Below are positions 1 to 12,535 of a DNA stretch of 64,000 nucleotides, piece after piece. The notes beneath the pieces were generated by a model. The model was not told the DNA's origin and ran no database searches. It was given only the letters and a program-made list of their open reading frames with translations. Both the position numbers and the translations under genes were made by a program. The stretch comes from Lichenostomus cassidix. Taxonomy: Eukaryota > Chordata > Aves > Passeriformes > Meliphagidae. Positions within the stretch are counted from its first letter, which is position 1, and every line of letters starts with the position of its first letter. The stretch covers positions 45,145,797 through 45,209,796 of the forward strand of contig CM039184.1 of NCBI GenBank assembly GCA_008360975.2, in the 5' to 3' direction.

Positions 1-1328
1 TATGCCATGTGAGAATTTGCCATTTGTGTGTCTAGATTTTCATTCTATTCCTACCACTTTATTGGGTTTAAAAGATACATGCTGCATTTAAGTTGTTCTG
101 AGGAAAATCTGTCTGCCAGATGAGCAACTCCCGGCTTTTTTTTTGGGCGGTCTGATTCCAGCCTTGTGCCCTGGTGGGTCCTGGTTTTGTACCAGCTTCT
201 GCTGTCAGGCTAACTCATAGGGAAACCCTGCTTTGAGAGCCGCTCCGTTCAGAGCATTGCCTGAATCTCTCTCTCTTAGACTCACTATGTCAGGATGTAG
301 CCAAAATAAAAACATCTGCAGAATATTCACAGAGTATCTCTTTTATTTTTCTAAACTACTATTTAATTAAACATTTTTATCTTATCCCGCTAATTTTAAA
401 AATTTGCCTTTTCATTTTAAAAAGGATTTAGACATAGAGTCTAAGTGACTGGTATGAACTAAAAATAACAAAAAAACCACCAAATGAGTTAATAATAATA
501 ATTTGTTTTAATTTGCATATAGCACCAATAAATAATTTGCTATTGTTAGGGATGTAGGTGTTAATCTATTTCTATATTTGAATCACCAGAAAATTTGTGT
601 GAGTTTCTGCTTGATTTTTTTGGATAGATTTTTATTTAATTTGGAAAGAGTTCATACTGAAAGAGTTCTGGAAGTGGGGAAATTATGCTTTTGTTTCACC
701 TAAGATGCATGCACCTCTGGTATGACAGATAAGTTTTTCTTTCTGCAGAAAAGCATTTAAATAAGTGGAAAGCAAATATGAAAAAGTTCTGGGATGTTTT
801 TTTAAAGACTGAAACTTTCCAAAGACATCCCTTAACAAGCTTTTCTATCTCCTTTTAACTTACCACAGATTAATGAGTTCTACGTTTCTCTTAATTTTAA
901 TGGAATTTAATTTTAATTACTCTTCTTTTTTCTTGTCTATAACAGCTTTCTAATCTAAAGTGATTAGATGGCCTTCAAATTCTTTCCAAGGCACAACATT
1001 TCCAAAAGATTTTTTTCCAATTTGTAAGCAATTGAGTGGAATTGTGCAAGCTCTTGATGCTGCTGTTTAAGTCTCCAGCAAATCTGATTTCCCATTGATT
1101 TTTCATGGAAGTCATGCAGTCAAGTGTCTAAGCTATGCAGGTTGTACAAATTAAAACTTTATTGAAGAGCCTGTACAATTACTAATGGCAGCTGTCCATA
1201 GGATCCTTAACACTGAGTTGAAAATTTATCTTTTGATTCTAATGGTTCTCACTCCTAAAAATATTAGAAAGTCTCAAGAGCATTGCTATTTTTAACTAAA
1301 TAGGGCTTATATCTTTGAGTTTACTTAG
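1..1328. other. AT-rich non-coding DNA, no feature seen
   Basis: No open frame of note, no retroelement signature and no RNA gene was recognised. There is a short (TAA)n run near 491-503 and several T-runs. Probably intergenic or intronic. Confidence 0.5.
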
Positions 1329-1398
1329 GCATCAGCCCAAAGATCATTGAAGTCAATATGAATTCTTCACTTACATCAGCATGCTCTGGGTCATGCCC
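1329..1398. repeat. Ancient palindromic interspersed repeat, copy 1
   Basis: The two ends are imperfect inverted complements: GGCATCAGCCCAAAGA at the left and CTCTGGGTCATGCC at the right. In between lies CATTGAAGTCAATATG. This layout (a 'cctgatcc...' arm, an 'attgaagtcaatgg' core, a 'ggatcaggcc' arm) resembles an old palindromic repeat I recall as common in sauropsid genomes. A second copy lies at 49243-49312. The family assignment is from memory and no name is claimed. It could be a MITE or the palindromic tail of an old LINE. Confidence 0.45.
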
Positions 1399-4300
1399 TT
1401 AATAAACTGTTGTGTTCACTCGCCAAACCAAGAGGGATTACAGCATAAAAACTGGTGCAGTACAAACCAACGATAGACTGAAGTACTAATTCTATCTCCA
1501 GTCAACCCAGTGGAAGATAAACACCCCACTTGAAAAGTTGGACTGTTTGCTGCATGAAAGTTACCTTTCACCTAACCATGGTGAAAACATCGAGGCATTT
1601 CCACCCCATGCCCACACCAGTGTGAGTGATGAGAGGTTGGGGTGGGCAGTAAAACACCGTGTAAGATTTTGGAATGTGAGTGTTTAATTGTTAAGCAAAT
1701 GCTGGTTCATCTACAAAGTAAAAAAAGTGTTTTGATCTTTGTTTTGAAAGTCTTTTAATCATGATAGAACAATAGTATATATAATACAGATGTTTGGAGA
1801 GATGTGGTGAAGATGATAGCAACAATTAAGAAGTCCTGTATCAGGAATCATGCAAACATACTTGGAATAGAAAGTTCAGTAGCCTAAAAATTTAGAATTC
1901 AGGTAAATTGTACTGTATTGTACTGTTTCACAATAAGGAGAAAAAAATAAATACATGATAGTATGCAACATTACTCTATTAATGTCCAGAGGAAAACACT
2001 AAATGAAAAAAAACCCAAAATAAAAAGGCTGTATTTAACCCTTTCATGTCATTACATTGTAGCTGAGTAATCCTGTGGGCTTAAAAAATAGCTTTATAAA
2101 TAAAAGAAAGGGAAGAAAAATAACCTAATATTAATAATATTCCAGACAGTCAATGAATTCAGGATAAAAAAATGTGCAATTGAAAAAAACTACATGATTT
2201 TGAAGCTTAGTTTTAAGGCAAGCATCTTCACCATTCTCTCTGAAAAGTCTTAGAGATGCAGAATATTTTCTGCATTAAATGAGGCTAATTTCTATTCAGA
2301 CCCTTACTAAATGGCACAAGAGGAATATTCATAGGAGGGCAAAAACATTGTTAGATAACTGCAGTCTGAACTGAGAGTTGGCAAAAATACTAATATGGAA
2401 AGTCCTTCAGTCATGGATCTGAAAATGCAAACCCTTTTACTTGCTTTTGTTTAGCAGAGGTATTAACCTTATTGGAAACCTTAATGATAGTGTACCTTTT
2501 TTTTCTGTGTGACGCTGAATTTTATCTTTGCAGCAAGAAAAAGCACAAACTACTGAAATGTGATAATAGTATTAAAAACATTTGATTTTATTTAATGTAA
2601 TTTTTAAAATAGCTTTTATTTTTTTTGGTATGAAAAGGAAACTGAAATAAATTGCTATCATTGTGCTAAAATGTTGTCTGCTTTCCAGTTTTGTTCCATG
2701 CTAAATTATTCCCTTGGGAAACAGGATAGAAAGTATTTATACATCACATTTTATGATTATTCAACCTCTGTGTGTCTGGGTTAGTAAAAACAGAGCTACT
2801 GTTGAAGGGTGGAAATAATAATGCTGGCTTATGCCTGCGCTCAGTGCTCCTACCTCTGTTGGGTACATTTTTTCTAACGTATCAAATACTGTCTCTAAGA
2901 TGTAGCAGTGCTTGAGGAAACTGCTGCTAAGGAGCTGTGTGGGCAAGGCCTTTCACACTTTATACAGTTCAGTCACAGAGGTGCCTTGGTATTATTAGCA
3001 TTTAATTGTTCATATTAATGTAATTTTTGATGGTGGCAGATTCTCCACAGATGTTTGTTACTGGCCCAGGAGTGGACTGGTTAGATTGGTGCTCCTCACT
3101 CCTGAGAATCAAGTCCACGTGATTTCTTCAAGTTACTTTTGGTCCAGCTGATGGAGTAGTTTCTTTGAACACAAATCACCAGCTACTCTGAAAAGTTTAT
3201 CACAGAAGGCACTTCAGTACAATTTTCAGTCATCACGGGCAAAGTGCTCCCTTGCAATCCCAGCTCTGGTAGAAATTGCTTCTCTGATATTTTGCAGATG
3301 GACCCAGAGGGGATCTCAGCTCAGGTTTCTGGACACTTATCATAAAGCTGTAAGGCCCTTGGGAGGGCACCACACATCACTGAGGGCATCTGAAGTTCAG
3401 ATTTATCTAAGAGAAGAAGCTGAACCCTGGAGTCCATATTTTCCCTTACCTTGTCTGGGTTGGATGGAGAGCAGGGCAAGTGCTGGTGATTAAAGTGGAG
3501 AGGTGCACACCGTGAATACTGGCTTCGTTCCTAAATCCTGTTTATCAAAGAGGAAGGTACTTATTGGCACAGAAGTGAGAAGGGAGTGTTGCTAGCCTTC
3601 AAGTCATTGTTATCTGGATTTTTGCGTGGGAATAGATGGGAAGAAAATATTCCTCCAAACACAGCCTTATCCACTAGCTCATTTCATAATTTCCTTCACA
3701 CAGTCAACTTGCATTCTTTACAAACAGTATCTTGCTTCTGTTTTCTCTCTAACAAGGGGAAATTGAAGTAAATGGTTTATTTTCTTGTGTAATTTTGGCA
3801 TCTTCTGCACTTCATAAGAAGCAGTAGATTTTTTCTATAGATAGTCTTGGATACAAGTATTTACATGGTTTAGAATGGAAGAGGCGGATTTTTCTTTCAC
3901 TATACCTGAAATTGTGCATGAAGCCTTATAGCATATGTTCTTACTTATGAGTACAAGTGGTGTTTTGTTCAGATAAGATTGTTCAGCTCACCCAGGGAAA
4001 TGCTACACCATGAGCAAGTGCCATTGTTTGTAAAGGTCAGCGTAGAAAAAGCAAAAGGTCACCATGAAATAACCATAACTATTTATTAATTATTATAAAT
4101 ACTAACATAATAAGGCAAAATGCTTGCTCAGTTTTCTTAAATGCCTTCAAAGAAGGTATTTCCTTATGCAAGATAATTCAACAGAAAGGAGATTGTTTCT
4201 GGCCATTAGTCTAAGAACAACTAATGAAAAATTGTAATCATTCTTGATCACTGTAAATCAGCGGAGAATTATAGTAGTTTACAGCACTTTTTTACGGGTT

Positions 4301-5024
4301 GTTGTTGGTTTTAACTTGGATTAATTCCTTGATCTGATTCACAGTGCAGCTTGTCTATCAGCTTATACCAGCATGGCTGAGGGAGTCGGTTTGCAGTGCC
4401 AGAAGGTGCTGGGAGGGTTGAGGACTCCTGCCGTCATCCTGCCTGCTGGGCAGCCTAGACAAACATTTGTTTCGTGAGCTCTGTTCCACATGATTAGCAC
4501 TTAATCAGCCAAATTCATGAATTCCCTAGCTTTCACCACAGCATCCTCCTGCTCTTTCTGCTTAGTTTTTACCCTGGTTGTTGAACTGTTGGTGAAATAA
4601 AATAGCAGGCACCCTCTTGGAGATAGGAGAATTTGTGTCAGTCCCTCTGGTGCCCTTCAGCACATAGCTGGTGCTACCATGGTCCTGCAGCTTTTATCTC
4701 CTCATAATAGCAGAAATGCATCCTATCAGTTATGTTGTTGGATGAGTGCTAAACCTCACTTCCCTTTTTCCTCCCCATCCCCACAGCATTTTTCTCTAAG
4801 GGCATTGGTTATATCTTTATATACTCTCCTTTATTCATTTTAATCTAATCTACCTCCCTTACATCATTCTCTTCTCTTCCTGACGGGAAGTCATGCCGAG
4901 GGGAGCTCCCCTGGCCCACTGAGAGTTGTCTCAGGGAGATATCTTGTGCTGCTGAAGGTCCTGTTTTATGCTTTGTGGAACACAGATGGTCGAGCCACAA
5001 ACTACATTTTGCCTTTGAACAACA
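1399..5024. other. Non-coding DNA, no feature seen
   Basis: Open frames are at most about 61 codons (2761-2946 minus, 3586-3771 plus) and resemble no family I know. No repeat ends, no CpG cluster and no RNA gene were recognised. Confidence 0.5.
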
Positions 5025-5372
5025 AGGGCTGTTCAGCCTGGAGAAGAGGAGGCTTTGGAGAGGTCCAATAGCAGCCTTCTAGGACTTAAAGAGGCCCTAC
5101 AAGAAAGCTGGCGAGGGACTTTTTAGAAGGATATGTAGTGATCAGTCGAGAGGGAATGGGTTTAGACTGGAAGAGGATAAGTTTATATTAGATACTAGGA
5201 AAAACTTCTAAGGAACAGGTTGCCCTGAGATGTTGTGGATGCCCCATTTTGGAAGTGCTCAAGGCCAGGGTGGATGGGACTCTGAGTAACCTGCTCTAGT
5301 GGAGGGTGTCCCTGGGGTAGAACTAGATGATCTTTAATGTCCCTTCCAGCCCAAACCATTCTATGATTCTAT
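5025..5372 (+). mobile_element. CR1 LINE, 3'-end fragment, sense on plus
   Basis: A 5'-truncated copy of the chicken-repeat-1 non-LTR retrotransposon. From 5026 the plus strand reads GLFSLEKRRLWRGPIAA, a close match to the C-terminal part of CR1 ORF2 (reverse-transcriptase protein). Downstream come the standard blocks 'acaagaaagctggcgaggga', 'ggaacaggttgccctgagat', 'agtaacctgctctagtggag' and 'gatctttaatgtcccttcca'. It ends in CCATTCTATGATTCTAT, the degenerate 8-bp CR1 terminal repeat. The frame is broken after the first 20 or so codons, so the copy is dead. CR1 copies insert by target-primed reverse transcription and are usually truncated like this one. No clear target-site duplication is visible, which is normal for CR1. 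Confidence 0.93.
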
Positions 5373-8300
5373 AAAGTACTGCATTTTTAACACGTACCTC
5401 CAATAAATACAGCAAGAGGAGAACCGGTTAGCAATAATGCCTTGAGGCAGGTTTTCCAGTTCTCTTGGAATTTTATAGTGCCTCAGTATGGCATGGTTAA
5501 ATCCCCCCTCAGGAACATAGCTTCTAGGATATGGGGTTGCTATGAAGTAATACCACAGTGCTGGCAATGTGCTTGCTAAAGTTCTTGCAGTATTTTTTTG
5601 TACTTTATTCTTTATAACCGGCTGTTTGTTATGCTGCTCCACAAGGGACTAATGCTTCAACACAATAGTTGGACTTAACTTTGTTCCCCAGAAAATTATG
5701 TCTTAGCCAGCCACATTTATTTAAGAGACTACATACCTTAGCCTCTATTTGCTTTTTTTTTGATAGATTATCGTTTCCCCATGAATAGTATCAATTTTTG
5801 CCCAGATGAAATGTGAAATTAAATTTTAGAACTGCAGTTTTTATTTTTAATCAGTTATACAAAGCTTCTTTAAATATGCTGAAGGCATTTAAAAATGGAG
5901 TTCAAAGGCATTTTGATAAATTTAAATGCAAGTTTTTCTACTTAATAATAGAAATGACAGATCATACTGTCCTAAAAGCTTCGCTTTACTAGACATCATC
6001 TGTTGCTATCTGGGTTTTATCCATAAATTGGAAATTGGTTCTCTGTATCTAACAACCAAGGATTTTCTCAGCTTTGAGTGAACTAGCCTTTGAATTGAGC
6101 TACATGAATAAAGCGACTTAAATAAAATGTTCTCCCTGCACCTGCAGGAGAAGCTGCAGCTGCCAAAAGATGAATACTTCAAAAAACGTGGATCTCTAGG
6201 ACTCAGCCAGTGATTTCTGCCAGTTTAGTACTTTGATGTTCTTTTAAAATTCAGCACCAAATGCACAGTGATGGGGATTATTATATAAGTATAGCCCTTT
6301 AAAAAAACAGCATGATCTCAATTTAATAAGCAAAAAAATCTTAATAAGCAAAAAATTTCAACTTCAATGAAACTGTTGATTGAGGCAGTTTTTAATACCT
6401 TTTATTCATCAGCTTGTCTCCGAAATTAGCACAGGTTTTCCATATAATTGTGTCAGTGCAGGTGATGGAGGTTAACTGCCATCAGAGACAGGTATTTATT
6501 TAAAATGAAAAAAAAAAAGATAAGCCTGGGAGGGAAGCATCATTTTCCTAAGTCACTAGGAGGGGAGGGTCTTTCTCCAAGGTTACTGGAAGAATTACAG
6601 GAAGCAGCTGAGTTACATTCACATGTAACTCACTGAAAACAATTACTTCAACAAAGAAACAGGTGTGGCTGACAGCATACCTAATTTAGGAAAGTGGCTA
6701 CAGTTATGAACCTTACTTTCCTACTGGCACAAAGAGAGAAGTACTGAAGAGAGATGTATAAAGGCAGGAGAAGGAGATGGAGATGACTGTTGAGACCTGT
6801 AAGCACAGGCAGGAAACCTCTGGGATACAGGCAAGGGCAGTGCCCAGGGCTGCAGGAGGCAGCAATGATCCATGCAGGAATTCACCCCAGTTTTTAATGG
6901 CACTGTGGATAAATTCCGGCTCCTCCTGATGGAAGGACAGTAGCCATCAGAAATCTGGATCATCAACAGTGGGCTGATGGGCCTCCCTTACATTGTGATG
7001 GGAGGAGGAAGGAGCTACTCAGTGCATAGTCCTCTTCACTTTATCCTACTTGCAAATGCAAAAGTACTGTGATAGTCTTATGCAGTTAGAAAACTGGTAA
7101 CAGAAATTCACTGTGCTCAAATGAAATCATCCTTCTCTTTATTATGTTCAGTTCTATAAATTAGAACTGAAAAGTGAAGCAATGGGAAGTGAATAGCCAG
7201 AAGAGTATATGAGGAACCAGTTATCTGGGAAAGTTTGAAAAAGACAGGAGAAAAAACCAAAAAAGTCTTAACCGTGAGTTTTCATATGAAGAATTTTGTT
7301 CAGCGTTCTTATTTGCCTGTAATATGGGGACGCTGAAATTAAAATGATAGACAGTTAAAATGCTGTCAATGGAGGTGTTTCAGGTATAGCTTTTGTGTTC
7401 ATTTTCTAGTGTGAACCCAGGAGACACACAGTTGCATGGTGCACGTATGCACCTTCATGCACTTCCATGAAAGTATGTGCTCTAGAAAGTCTGCCCATGG
7501 CTGGAAGAGATGAGGCAGGATCTAGTTAATGCTGAATTCCTTTCTTGTGCTCTTTTCCTGAGTAAAGTTTGCAGGATGCAAACAGTCACATTGCAGGGAA
7601 CACATGTTGATATTTCAGACTGTCAGGTGCCATGATTTTAAAGTTAGCACCATTTAATCAGAAAAAAACCCTCAAATGCCAAAATTATATATATATATGT
7701 ATATATTTTTAAAAAACCACAGTTGAAATGTATTCTATTAGCAGTAATGATGTGGTAGAAATAAAAATAAAAATACCATATTTCACAGTTGAACACTTCA
7801 AAGAATACTCCTCTCCCAGTAATCCTCTGATCTGCTTCATGTCACAGGTCACCTAAACAGTATTTACAAAACTCCTGACTGGAGCACTCATTCAGGATTT
7901 AAGGTGTCGCAACTTTTTTTGGCAGGAAAAGTTCAAGTGCACCAATATTTCTCTCAGAATTTTACATCAGAGTTAGTTTTTATGTAGACTTGTGTTTATG
8001 AATATGTGTCCTCAAGACCAATGTAAAACTTGCCTGGTGAAGGGGAAAAACTTCTGTCCTGACAGCTGTGTGTTGAGGTTATGTAGTGTCTGGTAGCTGG
8101 CTGCTACTTTTAATGTGCTCAAAAAGGGGAGTACCAAAGTAGGAGGCAAAAGGTTTGATGTGTCAAATTGAGAAACAAGTGTGAACTCCAGGTTCTACTT
8201 ACTACTGAATGTAAATATCTGTATCTTCTCCACAGTGCTTTGCCTTGGAAGAGTAAAATGCAGCAACTAATAATCGCTGCTATAGCTCTGAGCGTGGGCT

Positions 8301-10018
8301 GGATTTGGATTTAAAGTCTCTCTTTTGGAATCCAACTCATTTTGAGAGGCTGGTGTTTACCTTGTAGTGCTTGGGCAGCAGTGGATTCTGCTGTCTGAGG
8401 CAGGTATTGGCTTTAATTCTTGGAGGCCTTTCCAAATCCTACAAGGGATGACAGTTTGGGAATTTTGTACTGATCATACAGTTGCTAGTTGCCTCAATTA
8501 CATGGGTCTTATGTTCTAGTCTTTCCACAGACTAAGCTTACTTTTCTGTCTTATTCCTCCAAGCATATGATCTCTGAATGAAGCTGATTACTGCAAGTAC
8601 CCACGCAGTTTCTTGCAAACCCTTGCTGTAGGAAAGCTGCTTGGTAAAGCCCCAATGTTAGGCATGTTGGCAGGTATTTGAAGAGACTTTTTTTTCCTTT
8701 TTTGTTTTTACAAGAAAAGAGCATATTCAAAATATTTCTGCCACACCAAGATGAAAGGGCCAAGTTCCCAGGGTCATAGCTGAAATAAAACTCCAGAATA
8801 TTTACTCCTGCCAAAGTAGGAATGCCTGGTTGCTTTGTCCATGAATGATTGGAAGGAAGAAGGATATTTTTTTAAATTTAATTAAGATGCCTCTTCAGTT
8901 CTCCCTATCCTTCATTTCAATAGGTCTTCAGAGGCTTTCAAAACAGAACTACACAGGGCTCTATTTCAAGTGTGCTGTAAAGACCTGATAATATAGCCTC
9001 TGTGGCTGGGGCACAGAATCTTCCTTATATAGCTTTTCTGAACAGGATGCGCTTGTTCTGCAACAGATCTGGCATTGTTTATTCCTGATAACCATTCTCA
9101 AGTCAGTATAAATGACACTTCCAGATAACTTTCTTCCTCCCTGATAACAATCTGGTAGTTTATACCACTTTCCAGAAGTGTATATTTCTGTTTAGTTTTT
9201 AGGGTGCATTTGGTATGGCCAAAGTAGTAATTCTTTCAGTATCTGCCAGCTAGATCAGTTTTGAGAAGAGTCTCTTCAAAGCAATGTCTGTTTAGAACTG
9301 ACTTATTTATGTGCAGTTTCTGTTCTACAACAAAGCAGTCAAAGAAATGGAGCATCAGTTCCTGGTGCCTGAGAAAGAGGCCTGAGAAAGGTCTCAGAAA
9401 ACAGGTATGGTTTAGGAAGTCATTTGCAAGAACTCTGTGTCCTGGATAGCTGTGTACTTGTGCACATTTCAGATCTTATTTTTAAGGCTCTGTTTTTTGA
9501 ACAAAGTGCTGTCGGATGTGGAGGCGACAGTGGGTCATGCTGAGAGGGAAGTGATTGGAATCCAGGGAGGTAACTGGCCAAGTTCTTCCATGCACTCAGC
9601 ACAGTTATAGGGTCCCATAAATGGCTTTAGCATATTAGGGGTGCACTCATGCAGGTTGCTGGTGACCCAAAGTTATCAGTACAGGGGAAGGTGGGCTGTC
9701 ATGGAGGAAGGAGCTGGACAGTGTCAAAGAACTAGAGACTGGGCAAAATTTCATAGGTCAAAATAGATGTTGAGACTACTAATGAGACGTCATCTGGAAA
9801 GAGTGACTGTGGTATATTGCCATGGGATTACAGACAGGTGATCCTGAACTACAGCTTCTTGTTGGTGCATGTCAGGCAACAAATTACAGCCAGGCAGATG
9901 TGGCATTAATGTTGCTGAATTTGGGCTAGGAGATTTCCTCTAGTTCTGTTTACTCGCATGAAAGGTTGACTGTAGCTGGAACAAGTTAAGAAGAGACCTT
10001 GTTGCATGTTAAGGAATG
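5373..10018. other. Non-coding DNA with AT-rich simple tracts
   Basis: No gene recognised. It holds an (AT)n-like tract at about 7686-7707 and an (AAAAT)n-like tract at about 7760-7778. Open frames of 60-93 codons (for example 5361-5642 minus, 8551-8814 minus) have no recognisable similarity. Near 6323-6356 there is a short direct repeat of TTAATAAGCAAAAAA with an 18-bp period. Confidence 0.45.
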
Positions 10019-10063
10019 AGTTTTTGGATGCTAAAGAGGCATTAAGTTTTTGGATGCTAAAGA
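10019..10063. repeat. Direct repeat, 19-bp unit, 26-bp period
   Basis: AGTTTTTGGATGCTAAAGA occurs exactly at 10019-10037 and again at 10045-10063. It lies inside a 73-codon open frame (10006-10227) that would encode the repeated FLDAKEA/FWMLK region in two different frames, so it is not evidence of a repeated protein motif. A second duplication follows 175 bp downstream. Confidence 0.85.
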
Positions 10064-10237
10064 TTAAGAATAGGAAGCAAAGCAGGAGTATATTACATGG
10101 GGGACTAGCTGGTTTGAATTACATAACATTACAAAGGCAAAGAGAGGAGGTGGATGCTCTATGTAAATATGCATGGGAGCCAAAACCCAAGCAAACAGTG
10201 GTGTACACTGCATCTCTCAGAGGATAATACTTGTGTA

Positions 10238-10314
10238 ATAAACCTGAAAATAAATAATGTAGAAAATAATAGCAAAGTAAATAGCATAAACCTGAAAATA
10301 AATAATGTAGAAAA
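10238..10314. repeat. Direct repeat, 29-bp unit, 48-bp period
   Basis: A 29-bp unit beginning ATAAACCTGAAAATAAATAA occurs at 10238-10266 and, identical, at 10286-10314. The two copies are separated by 19 bp of A-rich sequence. An exact match over 29 bp points to a local duplication that is recent relative to the surrounding DNA. Confidence 0.88.
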
Positions 10315-12283
10315 CCAGTAACAAGTTTCTAACTGTGGAGTAGCACACTCGTATGTAGGTCCAAGGGTGCAGAAATCCCCCTCTAACATCCTATTCTCCA
10401 AACAGTGCTCTGTAAATAAGTAGGACTGTATAATAGGGTGGCCTACAAAATAAGCAATTATAACAAGGGACTGATAATTGTCAGGAGATACATTTCCAGT
10501 CCTTTTTGTTCATAAATTACAAGATTTTAGAAAGCTAAACACAAGTTATGCAGGGGTTTATATCTCTCTTGCTATCTCTTTCAAGCATTTAAAAGTACTT
10601 CCTGATTTTTTTTCTGTTCTGAAATTGCATTTACTAGTAGAAAAAATGAAAATACACTGCCATACTTGTAGGGGAAAATATGTTCTGTTGGATCTGACAG
10701 CCCATGAGATGGAAGGCTGCTGGAGTTTCATGTCCCCGGGTTCAGCCAGTAGCAGGGCTGAAAATGCATTCCTAGCAGCTACCTGCACACACGGTGTATA
10801 TATAAATAAATTGCTTCCTCTGAGCCCTCCATTCAGGTTCCCCACCTGCCATTGTGCCCCAGTGCTCCTCTGGGCTTGTGCAGAAGTGTCTTTGGTGCAC
10901 TGAAACATCTCCTGTGATGGGCATAGGAGTAGCTGGCCAGGATATTGTTTGGACTCCTCCTCCTGCAGTCATGTCACTGTGCTTCTTCATGGGTGTGCAG
11001 ATGAGGTTTTTTCATAACTAACAGGGAGCAAGCTCAGCTTGGAGTGTGGTTCAAAGAGCAAGCAGGTCTAGGAGACAGAGGGTAGCTGCACAGCATGAAC
11101 CCATGCTTACAGAATGCTAGGGCTGCACAGAATTAAAACCTCTAATTGGGCAGAAAAGAGCCAGAGAAAGTTAAGACCAAAATATAACATCCATGATGTG
11201 ATTCAAAAAGGGAGAACTGTTCAGAAGAAGAACGTGGGAAACAGTGAATTTCACTGTATTTTCCCAGAAGATTGGTGGAAAAAAATTAAAAACATAGGAC
11301 TGCAACATGGAAATGTCTAGATGATGGCAAATATGCTTGTCAGATGATACAGGGGTGAAAAAAATGAAATGTACACATTATCTTCTGGGTATGCCCTTTT
11401 GATACATAGACATACTCTCTTCATTCTGAGTTTTTAGGTAAATGTTACCGAATATTACTTAAAATACAGACAGAGAGATAGACTTACTTTTTTTCATCAG
11501 AGCAGATCATCCTCTTATCTCCCATTTTCACTTACCAAAGCTTTCTATTTACATTGATGGGTACATATGGATATTCCTGGGGGATTTTGCTTTAATTAGA
11601 ACTAGCTTATTCCTAAGTACCAGAGAAGTCTTCTACATGCATTTTTTGATGTGGAGTCATCTCTAATACTTCTCTGTTTACAGTAAATGATGTCCAATTA
11701 AATTTATGCTGAGGTTTTGAATAGCAGTTGTTGATTGGTTCACCAGCAGAGTCTAAATGAATTTCTAAAAGGTGATTAAAAGCTTCCCACATCCTCTTCC
11801 TATTCCCTGGAATTTCTGAGAGAACTCCATGCCTTCTGCAAAAGGCACAGCAAAGGAAGACTCTTGGAGTCCTCTCATTCCTTCTGGACTTAGATTCCAT
11901 TTGAGGAATTCCTGCCTCCCAGTCTTGCTAGTATCAGTCATGACCCTGGGAAATGCAGTATGACACAAGTTCATGCTTCAGTTGATCCTGTCAGATAAGT
12001 CCTCTATTTGAATGTTTCTGCTCAACAAAATATTTCTAAACAGCAGAGCGTCAGTAACACAGCTCTCTTAAAAACTGTTCTAGATCCATGGTAGATACGC
12101 TGAAGGCAGGGGTGACAATAAAGGATGAATTAATTTTTCAGATTATTCATGCAAAGCTTACTGATTTAATTCCCCTCCAGGAAATATGTGTATACACTCC
12201 TCAGCTTGTCCCTCAATCCAAGGGGAGTGCCTTAGTGAAGTTGCTTGTGTGACATTACAGTCAGAGGAGAAGAATTGAGTAGA
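10315..12283. other. Non-coding DNA; overlapping ORFs without coding support
   Basis: A 141-codon frame (10478-10903, plus) and a 116-codon frame (10558-10908, minus) occupy the same bases on opposite strands. Neither shows a recognisable domain, and both lack typical codon structure by eye. I regard them as chance frames in a stretch of slightly higher GC. No repeat ends were recognised. Confidence 0.4.
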
Positions 12284-12535
12284 TTCATAGAATCACAGAA
12301 TTATGACCTTCAAAGATAATCTCGTGCATCTAGACATCTTTCACTACCTCAAGTTGCTCAAAGCCCTGTTTTACCTGACATGGAGCACTTCCAGTGATGG
12401 CTAGTCCACAACTTCTCTGGGCACTGTTCCAGTATCTCACTACTTAGATAATAATAAAAAAAAAGGTCTTCCTTATATAAATATAAAATAGTCAATACAA
12501 ATCTACTCTTCTTTTAGTTTAAACTGAGTAGCAGT
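12284..12535 (-). mobile_element. CR1 LINE, 3'-end fragment, diverged, sense on minus
   Basis: The copy begins on the plus strand with TTCATAGAATCACAGAATTA, the reverse complement of the CR1 tail. It continues through the antisense blocks 'ctcaaagccctgttttacct' and 'ccacaacttctctgggcact' followed by 'gttccagtatctcactac'. An A-rich insertion or slippage tract lies at about 12450-12462. Similarity fades after 'tagtttaaactgag' near 12530. It is more diverged than the copies at 17705 and 54921 and has no usable reading frame. The inner boundary is uncertain by tens of bases. Confidence 0.85.

Noticed and set aside
10478..10908. Opposed 141-codon (plus) and 116-codon (minus) open frames
   Set aside because: They overlap on opposite strands and show no domain or homology I can recognise. 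Best explained as chance in slightly GC-richer DNA.
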